Assembly (NCBI GenBank): GCA_963576475.1
Contig: OY754973.1
Coordinates: 9,508,052 to 9,572,051 of the forward strand
Reading direction: 5' to 3'
Length of the DNA stretch: 64,000 nucleotides
Source of the DNA: Molanna angustata
Lineage: Eukaryota; Arthropoda; Insecta; Trichoptera; Molannidae
Position numbers and translations under genes: made by a program. Below, one piece after another: positions 55,677-64,000 of this stretch (position 1 is its first letter; each line of letters starts with the position of its first letter). Under the pieces are notes generated by a model that saw only the letters and a list, made by a program, of their open reading frames with translations, was not told the origin of the DNA and did no database searches.

Positions 55677-58326
55677 ATTAACCTACCACCTTAAAACCTT
55701 CCACCAGGTGAAATGACTTTTTTCTTCTCCTTTTTGCGTTAAACTCTCCTCACCTGTTTTTATTTTAACCAACTATATAGATCCTTAGAAAATTAAAAAA
55801 AGTAAGGAAATAAGATTCCTTAAAAATATTGGGTTTGTAGTTAAAAAGAAGGACTCAGTTGAGTATAATTCTGTGATATGTTCAATATTTGGAAAGAAAA
55901 TATTTCAATTTGCTAATTTTTAATTTGCCTAAATTATTCTTGGCTTAGTCAGCCATAACTATAGTCATTATACAAGAAAAATATATTACTATATTAGGCA
56001 ACCCACCCATAGAAGATTGAAGGAAAATATATGTATAATATGTAGAACCAGAATCAATTTCGATATAACTAGTACTATTACTCTCTGTCTAGTACAATGG
56101 AGTTTTTTTTTAAGGAATGAATGTGTCTTATACACTAAGAACGTGAACGAAATCAATTATGTAAGTGCTACATCTGATTGCGAATTTAAAACAAATGTCT
56201 AAATTATTATAAATTATGTGTTTTATTATGATGAAATAATTAAAATTTTCCATGATGCGTTGTTTTGTTTATAGTAATTTTTAAAAAGTGCATTGTTCTG
56301 CCAAGATTTGTTCAAAATTAACGTACAATTTTTATTTATTTCGAAATTTCACGACTTCCTTAATACAGAATTGAAAAACCTTAATATCCATTGAATAGCT
56401 GTGCCGCAGACTATTTTCTTTGCGTATTTCTGTATTTAGCGAAAGAATCTCACTGAGGTAGTCAGAAAGGGTGGCTATTAGCGGTAAATAGCAATTAAGA
56501 AGTGAATGCTCTGTGCCATCTTCTATTGGATGCTTAGTGTTTTCTTTTAACTGTTTGTTATTTAATTGAATACAGGAGAGGAGAAGGCGACTTTCAACTT
56601 CTGGGACGAAGGAAGACACATTGCCCAGCCACCATCAATCAGATTTTACCGATCACGAAACTGTTAAGCTGAATTTAATTTTAATATAATCCTTTTAGCA
56701 CTTTTCACTCAGACTGTTTTCGTATAATAGAATTGTACCTTTCTAAATTAAGGATCGTGAAAACAGAGAAGTCTTTATCAATTTTAAAACTAAGACGTAA
56801 TATTTATTACACATATTGAAAAAAAAATCGGACGCAATTAATGATTTTCGTAGCCACAATATTCTTATGATTTTCAATTTTTTCCCTCGTTTATAAATAT
56901 CGGTATTTTATAATAATCAGTGGAATGATTATTTCATTATTTCTTAAAATAATCCATACCTACTCTTACAAAGACGAGTCTATTGTCGTAAGTCAACATC
57001 TTCCAATAAACTCGAGCAACCTAACACCTGATAGTAAAATCTTAGCAACTGAAGATATATTGGTTATATCTATAATCTGCATATAGACACGTCTACAGTA
57101 AATAAATTTCAAATACGTCTACAATAAATAAATTACAGCAAAAAGAAAATGAAGAAGGGAATTGAAAAAAGCAGAAGAAAAATCGTCCAATTACCTCACC
57201 TAACTATGTGTATAATTAATATAATTTCTCTAGTTTCATCATAAATTTGAGACAACGTAACATCATTAGGTACATAAGTTACTCCAGAGTCTAGCTGATT
57301 GTATTTGGCATCTGATGAAAAATGAACACACATATTATAGTAATAATAATAAAATTTATTGAGACAAAAAACTGTTTACATACATGTAACAAGAAAACAA
57401 GAGAATGATGATATACAAATATACATAGACATAAAAACTATACAAATCACAAAGAACATTCTCAGCTATACCTACTGCGAGTGGACAAGCCCCAGCAGCT
57501 GATTTTCACCACGATACCAAAATTTACATTCTTTCGTGTATCCATTTACTCATTATCCGATGCTTAATTGGCTTTCAGTAAATAATAACCTTAGAAAATA
57601 TTAATATCTCACCCGGTGACTGGTCAATCTGACACGTATATAATTATATGACGTAATTTCTTGTATTGAGACAGCACACCCCATACATATTATTTCCATG
57701 TAGGTTGTGTTAGTTACTCCCACGGGTGTAGTAACCACCTAATGACCCTGACCACAACGATACACCAGCAGTTAATCAGAGACCAGTTTCCGGTCACCCT
57801 GCCCAATGGCAAGCATCAGTACCTACCCACTTGCCCTTGTCCTGTCTATACAACCCTCACACCGCAGATCTCTATCAGGTTTCTATTTAATTGTGACAGG
57901 AAATGGGATCAATTGTCCATTATATTATGATGGGTAACTACCTATTTCTCATTGCTGACATTAATTGTAACAAATGTTCATTCCTTGTTTTAATTTTTAG
58001 ATAAGGTAATCTTTTAGAAACTTCGTAGTTACACGTAATTATGATCTTTGCATAATCTCAATCGCAATCTCAAATATATAAAGATTCATAATGAACATGT
58101 TATGTCAATCTGTGTTTGTTATCTGAAAATTTACTCAAATTCTATGGATTTTTTTTTAAACGACGAGCTGAGAATGAATGCATCAAAATCAAATAGTGTA
58201 GGAAGAAAGGAAAAATATAATAATAATATGCTAGTTGAAGGGATTTATTGATATGGATTGGAAAGATTCCTGGAAAGAACTAAAAAAATGAAAACGGTGC
58301 ACTTGGACCAGAGATACACGGACTGA
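55677..58326. other. 2.6 kb without recognised gene
   Basis: AT-rich. A minus-strand frame at 56332-56619 (95 codons, Glu/Leu-rich) lies in average-composition sequence but lacks splice signals and known motifs. (AATAA)n-like words are at 57340-57360. Confidence 0.4.
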
Positions 58327-58682
58327 TTGTAGCAGTCTGAGTCAACTGCTTCAAGTTGTCGCAGCACGGCGGTCTACATCTCCAATACAAAATTGTCGTT
58401 TAAAATACACGGACCGCTTGAAGCAGTCGTGTTGCAGTTGAACCGACTGCTTCAAGCAGTTGGACCGACTGCACCAAGCAGTTGGACCGACTGCACCAAG
58501 CAGTTGAACCGACTGCTTCAAGTAGTTGGACCGACTGCACCAAGCAGTTGGATCGACTGCACCAAGCAGTTGGACCGACTGCACCAAGCAGTTGGACCGA
58601 CTGCACCAAGCAGTTGGACCGACTGCACCAAGCAGTTGGACCGACTGCACCAAGCAGTTGGACCGACTGCACCAAGCAGTTG
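58327..58682. repeat. 22-bp minisatellite
   Basis: The unit ACCAAGCAGTTGGACCGACTGC (period 22) is repeated about 12 times from 58418 to 58682, preceded by decayed units to 58327. The inner CAGTTGGACCGACTG is close to self-complementary. As 22 is not a multiple of three, each strand shows overlapping frames that cycle through a 22-residue repeat. Those frames are artefacts. Confidence 0.95.
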
Positions 58683-58904
58683 TACAAACTTAAAACAACA
58701 GCAATTCTATGGGATAACTAAAGAGATGTTATGACGTCGTCTTTATCTATACAAATAAAGTGAAGGCCAAATTCCTGCAATATATTTTTTCTGCAACAAA
58801 TTATCTTCTCTTTTCCTCCATTTTAGTGATAAATTTGTTGTTTTGCAACAAAACCTTGGTATTGTTCCTAGTGTTATTTTTATGAAAAAAAATTATCGAA
58901 GAGT

Positions 58905-58975
58905 CGAAGTCGGAATATTATAAAACAACCGTGAAATTAAGGCACCTGCAGGGCTTACGACCTGACGACCAACAT
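58905..58975 (-). repeat. Rep-C fragment
   Basis: GTCGGAATATTATAAAACAACC then GAAATTAAGGCACCTGCAGG and GCTTACGACCTG follow the Rep-C order of 5260-5320. Confidence 0.55.
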
Positions 58976-59053
58976 GAATAATGCCTTTTTATTGAATTTT
59001 CCTATCAATCCAATTTTTTATATTTGTATTTCACTTCGCGGTTCATAAATCTT

Positions 59054-59288
59054 GTCGGCCTTCGTGGCTCAGTTGGTTGGGTATCTGACTGCTGATCCAA
59101 GGGTCCCGGGATAGATTCCCGGTGGAGACACAGTTTTTAATTGTGTTTTCAGTCTGGATCTGTGAGACGTTTTATATCGTAAGTCTCCAGAATATGGGAA
59201 CTTATTATTGGGTGCGTGTTAAATAATTATTTGACATAGTAGATACCTGTTAGTTGCCCGAGAAGCTACATTAAATAAATAAATAAAT
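59054..59288 (+). mobile_element. SINE-B copy, full length
   Basis: Starts GGCCTTCGTGGCTCAGTTGG (A box), includes GGGATAGATTCCCGG, a mutated B box (GGGTTCGATTCC expected), then the body, AGTTGCCCGAGAAGCTAC and an (AATA)n tail. The B-box changes probably silence pol III transcription. Confidence 0.9.
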
Positions 59289-59319
59289 CTATGCTTTCAT
59301 TTTAAAATTACGTATATGC

Positions 59320-59372
59320 CGATTTAAATGCGTAAATGCGTTTAAAATAAATGCCTTAAATGCGTTTAAAAT
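59320..59372. repeat. Short tandem AAATGCGTTTAAAATAA words
   Basis: Three near copies of AAATGCGTTTAAAATAAA, likely slippage next to the SINE-B tail. Confidence 0.7.
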
Positions 59373-59434
59373 AAAATTAATAAATAAATATGTTAGTCAT
59401 CAAAATCCATTCACTTTAGAATAAGTTGAAAAAC

Positions 59435-59580
59435 ACCATAGCCATCTATGAAATGACGAAGAAACATTTTTTATAACGCCATCTCTTGAGAAATCGGTTT
59501 GTAAACGATGAAAGCAACAGTCCTTATACATTAGGTGACAATGCTTTCGCGTAGATGTCACCCTCGAACCGCGCTAGAAC
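59435..59580 (+). repeat. Rep-C 3' part
   Basis: CCATCTATGAAATGACGAAG, AACGCCATCTCTTGAGAAATC and GTGACAATGCTTTCGCGTAG/ATGTCACCC repeat the order of 5475-5640. Confidence 0.6.
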
Positions 59581-60706
59581 GGGTACCAAATGTATTTAAA
59601 ATTTAAGCTGGAATTCAATTAGATTTTTATTCTTAAGAGAATATAAATCTAATAGCAATAAACATAAAATAAAAAATCAATAATAATACTATGTTAAGGA
59701 AAGTAATTTTGTTTAGTTCAAGCATTAATTAAACTATGAAATTTATCAATAACCCAGCCAATCAAGGAATACCTATACCTATTTCCTTAATTTTTTATCT
59801 CTATGGTTGTTATAGCATCATAATACAATATGAACATTTGATAACTTCTCCGATTTCTATAAGTTTATTATGTTCATTATTATTGTCATTATGTTGGTAT
59901 TGGAGGGTCCTCGCATTAGTCCCTATAAAAGATGACCACCCCAGCAATAAATAACACTTAATGTGCCGAAATAACAATCAGCCTACTATGGAAATGTCGA
60001 GCGACAGAACCTGGACTCGTTTCATTACGGAACATTATGTTTCATGGACCATTCTGCAAAAATCTTTTTGTCGTCCGAATTCCGATTCCTCCTTCCGAAC
60101 TTGGAATTTCTTAATCTCGAATTTGAAACGTTGGAGAGTTTCGTCATTTAAATTTTTTTAACGCTGCTTTTTTGTGTGTAAACAAAATATGAGTATGATA
60201 TCAAAATTCATGTAAAATAAGAGTATATAAATGACATTTGTATGCATAATTGGTATGAAACTTGGGAATTGTTCACAACATATTGTTTATTTTATTAGCA
60301 CAAAAAAAAACAAGTTCTATGCTTAATTTTTTGCAATGAAAAAGAACGGAAAATGTAAATACAATCTTGATTTTCTTGAAGTCATGTAATTTGTTTTAGT
60401 TATTTTTGTCTATGTTATAAATAAATATATACTTATATTATATTCTATTACTTGTATTACTTTATATTTATGAAGACGACGAAATAATTAAATAGACTTT
60501 TGATAAAGTTACATAAAAGTTTATAAGCTGTGTGACATTTAAAAGGACCTAAAGTAAAATAGTTCTGAAGATTTATGTTTGACCAATTATAGATATTCTA
60601 GCAGGTGGACATTTTTTGTGATATTACATGAAGCAAATACACTTTGTTTTCATTTAGTTAAATTATTCCAAACATCAACGCGGTACTCTGTAATAATTCT
60701 TTTGTA
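59581..60706. other. No recognised gene
   Basis: Open frames at 59736 and 59961 are short and unsupported. A GC-richer patch at 59960-60130 has no motif I know. Confidence 0.4.
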
Positions 60707-60795
60707 CTCTGGTTGGTTGAAAGAAATTGCCATTATGCAATAAGCCCGCCAGTGTACTAATTATATGTACAGAAAGATTCAAATAAATTGTATGA
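60707..60795 (+). mobile_element. LINE 3' tail, CAGTGTAC family
   Basis: CTCTGGTTGGTTGAAAGAAATT, GCAATAAGCCCGCCAGTGTAC and ATGTACAGAAAGATTCAAATAAA in the usual order. Confidence 0.7.
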
Positions 60796-61483
60796 GTCAT
60801 ATAATGCAAGCATCAGTTTGTATCTGAAAGAAGATCCCAGATTCAATTTCCTAATCATCTTTTACCATCAGTGTCTTCCTGGGACAGCTCTTTGCAGACA
60901 TAAATCTTCCTCCCTGGTCAGTAATTACTGAGTCTCTCCTTCCTCCTTACCATAACTATGTCCTTACTATCTTTCCATTGCTTATTCGTCCACCCTCCCC
61001 AAAGCAATAAAGGCTATCACTTCCGACTATCAAAAGGAGACTTCTTGTTGTATCTATACGATACATATGCCCATACTAACTTTACTTCCTATCCTGTGTT
61101 CCCATTTAATCATTAGGGTAGCGGACAACTTGTAATGGCATATGACTTTTCTTCATAAATGTACCTACATGTGTAAGAACAATGTCTACATCATTAAGAC
61201 GATTTTTTCCTTATCACGCAAAAGTTTTAATAGAAGATATTATTTTGTTAAAATCGCAACACTCTTCTCTGCTTTCTTCGTAAATGGAGACTATCATCGG
61301 CTCCTTCGTAGACCACCAACATGAACAAAAAAATAAATACTTTGCAAAGAGTAGTAAATAGAGCCCCCAAAATCAGCAATCTCGGAACCTAAGTGCAAAA
61401 AATAACAATAAAGAATTCACGTTTATGAACTATCATCGGTTCAATTAATAAAACATGTTCTTGAAAATAATCTGCTTTTTACC
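60796..61483. other. No recognised feature
   Basis: 60840-61020 is pyrimidine-rich and somewhat GC-richer but carries no supported exon. Confidence 0.4.
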
Positions 61484-61675
61484 ATTGTCGTCTACGAAAA
61501 TACGAAGCATTTTTTTGTAACGCACTCTATTGAGAAATCGGTTCCAAATCCAATGTTTGCGTACTATAAAAAATATTTTATTTATAGTAAAATATTTCAG
61601 TGGAAACGAATCAGGCATATTTTTCATTTAAAAACCTGGGAAATCAAAACTTGCAGGACTTGAGTCCCGATCCAA
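61484..61675 (+). repeat. Rep-C, decayed copy
   Basis: GTCGTCTACGAAAATACGAAG, GTAACGCACTCTATTGAGAAATC and AACCTGGGAAATCAAAACTTGC are recognisable Rep-C blocks. Confidence 0.45.
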
Positions 61676-62525
61676 CGCATATTCACATGTGATTTACTCT
61701 TTCCTAGAAAAAAATCGATATTTCCATATACAGAAAAAAGGTGCTACTAAATCCCCAAATCAATACCAGTAAAAATAAACTAAACGTTAAAAAAACGCCA
61801 GTATAGGAATGTTCGTCATGATGTGTCACGGAAGGTTAAGTAAGTTCTGAATAAAATGCCTACATACCTACTCTGTGAAAGTATTTAAGATTGAGGATAT
61901 CCATACAATGAATAATTATACTTAAAATAAAAGTTATTATTACAAATTTAATATCGTTGTTTCTGGAGGTCGTTGAGTTGAGTCGTTGTTAATATTCAAA
62001 GAGAATATCTCCATCGATTCCCTTCAATTACCATCGTACATTTCTCGTTGCGTCCAATAAGAACAATGATTACATTTCTACTCTTTTGAGGCCATGAATA
62101 AGAAGTTTTAATCTTGTTTCCTCATCTTCTCATTCCATTCTTCAATCTCTCTGCCCCCAGACCCACACCCATTGCGTGTATTTCCCTTTTTCGCTATTTT
62201 CAGTTCTTTGTGAAACTTCTTTGTTTTACATTTTCCCATTGCTCAGGCAATGTGCTTTGACTGTTGAAAATTCAGGGAGACAGTTTTTAATTTAATTTAT
62301 TTTATCAACAAATTGTTTTTGGTTGTTCTTTTATAAAAAAAAACATACCTAATCATAAGTGCGTGAGAACTTGTGTATGGTGCTTTGTACTGTAATTTAA
62401 TGAAGCTACCTTATGCAATCCATCACCATATTATTAAATTACAAGTTAAATTAGAGGTTGGTAGTTGAAATTCAATCCAATACTAGATAACTATTTAAAA
62501 ATCCAAAACTGAGATTTTAATTTAT
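61676..62525. other. No recognised gene
   Basis: AT-rich unassigned DNA. Confidence 0.4.
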
Positions 62526-62742
62526 TTTAATTATGTATAGCTTCTCGGTTTACTAACAGGTACTATGTCAAATATTAATTTAAAACGCACCCATTAACAA
62601 GTTGTCATATTCAGGAGGCTCATGATATTCATCATATCACAGATCCAGACTGATAATTAAAAACTGAGTCTCCACCGGGAATCGAACCCGGGACCTTTGA
62701 CCCATAAGTCAGATATCTAACCAACTGAGCCACGAAAGCCGA
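62526..62742 (-). mobile_element. SINE-B copy, full length
   Basis: On the minus strand: GGCTTTCGTGGCTCAGTTGG (A box), CGGGTTCGATTCCCGG (B box), GTCTGGATCTGTGATATG, then TTAATGGGTGCGTT and CTGTTAGTAAACCGAGAAGC. The head boxes are intact; the body has several changes. Confidence 0.9.
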
Positions 62743-62869
62743 CAATAATATAGATATTACTTTACTCTAGTAAATTCATAATATTTCACCAAATTTTCTC
62801 AATCACGAGCGAGTTCATTATTATTTTGAGTCATTATTTTGGTTGTCTTTTTTCCGTTTTAATCTTGGA

Positions 62870-63030
62870 GGTTGGCTGGCAGCATCCCTTTCTCTTACTT
62901 GGTCTTCAGCGATTTTCTTGATCTTTGTATAGGAGGTATATTTCAAGACGCGGCATACCTGTTCCATCTCCCGACACTCCCGGCGAGGATGCCCTCTGCC
63001 ATTCGATCTCTCAGCCATTCCCTTTAATAC
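62870..63030 (-). pseudogene. Possible LINE C-terminal fragment
   Basis: The minus strand reads R-G-H-P-R-R-E-C, then A-E-D-Q-V-R-E-R-D-A-A-S-Q-P-P-R-L. The G-R-P-R-R-E-W and A-Q-D-R...W words of LINE C-termini are only loosely matched, so this is a weak call. Confidence 0.3.
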
Positions 63031-64000
63031 AATTTTAGTTTGGGAATATTTAAAATTAATAAGATGCATCAGTAAGATTCATAAAGTTACTAAAATTTGT
63101 CTCCACTCCTTCCAATCGTCGTTTTATATCGATAGTGAAAATGTAAGATTGTAAAATTTACAGGAGATCACTTATAAGTTTCTTCAGGTATGATTTTCTA
63201 TTCATCTTTATGTTGCATGAAGTATTTTGGCCTGTTTGTGAACGCGGAATATACTGGTAGAAGGAGGTTCAGCTATATACGATCATTCGGTAAAATCTCG
63301 ATTCACTTTAATCAAAACAGAAAATTATTGATACTAATAATCCGCCGCTTTTAACAGAAAATCGCCTTTTTATTTTTAGTTCTTTCTCTTGGAAGTTTTC
63401 TGGATTCCTTTGGGATTTCAACAATTATGATGATTCTATTGTCTTCCATACGTTCGATTTTCTTATTAAGAAGAAACTTTTGATCAACTACGAATACATA
63501 ATATTATATTCAAAAATTATTTATTTTACACCATTTTTTATCGATTTGACCGTACTGTTGGTAGCCCTGATCGAAATTACGTGTTGAATTTGTGAATCTG
63601 TAAGCGAAAGTAATCTGCCTCTTGCCGTCGGGGTCTTGTAAATATTTTCCATGGAGATGAAATTGAATAATCACTTCTGTACTGAACGTCCTGTTCTCTT
63701 CAGTAGGTACCTACTTATCCACCAACACAAAAAACAACCTATGTATACAATATCGGTAGCATCACCTACTTATACATCATGAGAAATATAATAATAATTC
63801 ACCAAAACGAAGCTCAATAATGAACAACAAAAACAACCAAAGTAGACTATCAGCAAATCTTCGTCTGATGGCAAACTCCAAAGTGTATTGGTAGGTGATG
63901 TTTGAGATAAAATCTATATTTTTGCTCTATAATCAAATAATCATAGACTTACAATCAATTTGTTAATGACTTATACTGTCCGATCAAGAAAAACACAATT
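63031..64000. other. No recognised feature
   Basis: AT-rich to the window end. Confidence 0.4.

Noticed and set aside
58351..58734. Four overlapping frames of about 80-113 codons with a 22-residue repeat
   Set aside because: They come from a 22-bp repeat read in different phases on both strands.
59054..59130. A functional tRNA gene
   Set aside because: The B box is mutated, and the head leads into the SINE-B body and (AATA)n tail shared by several copies.

Overview
This window looks like a gene-poor, AT-rich stretch of an insect nuclear genome, most likely a moth or butterfly. That placement is inference. It rests on several recurring signals: LINE C-termini that end in Met-Ala-stop followed by a TGATGGTATGTATGTATG-type 3' UTR, LINE tails with a GCAATAAGYCCGCCAGTGTAC-like block, many TAGGTACCTAC blocks, two tRNA-headed SINE families, and Helitron/Helentron-like elements with GT microsatellite cores. 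I see no bacterial operon, rRNA, CRISPR array or complete host gene.

Only one region supports ordinary host coding sequence: an internal exon at 29721-30446 (+). It has a good acceptor, a strong CAG|GTGAGT donor, and 241 open codons between phase-1 splice sites. It encodes an Asn/Lys/Ser-rich, low-complexity segment that looks like part of a nuclear regulatory protein, and I could not name the gene. The neighbouring exons must lie across long introns or outside the window, so much of the window may be intronic.

The rest is mobile DNA, tandem repeats and unassigned sequence. Layout: 0-9 kb holds a SINE-B fragment, a 204-bp foldback, a (TA)n tract, LINE tails, SINE-A copies and palindromic MITEs. 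9.1-11.2 kb is a 2.06-kb near-perfect palindrome made of two Helentron-like elements joined tail to tail. 11-20 kb holds a 656-bp foldback, a hAT-like element, a 101-bp MITE and two LINE C-terminal ends. 20-29 kb holds MITE-A, a LINE fragment broken by SINE-A, two SINE-B copies (one with an inverted head) and another Helentron-like copy. 29.7-30.4 kb is the host exon. 30.7-41 kb holds MITE-A beside the exon, dimeric and 94-bp tandem repeats, MITE-B, a LINE end with one in-frame stop, a CCTAA-containing repeat and more LINE debris. 41.8-43.2 kb holds two nested Helentron-like copies. 46.7-48.5 kb holds LINE ends. 49.7-52.9 kb is a two-subunit satellite. 53-56 kb holds LINE fragments and a probable solo LTR followed by three similar hairpins. 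58.4-58.7 kb is a 22-bp minisatellite. 59-64 kb holds SINE-B copies and LINE tails.

The two most unusual structures are the satellite and the palindrome. The satellite's two monomers (A, 74 bp; B, 68 bp) are arranged as (BA)9, then A(BA)4, A(BA)3, A(BA)2, A(BA)1 and A, a strict countdown. The palindrome's symmetry ends at the termini of a Helentron-like element that also carries a captured LINE 3' end. I found no multi-gene system.
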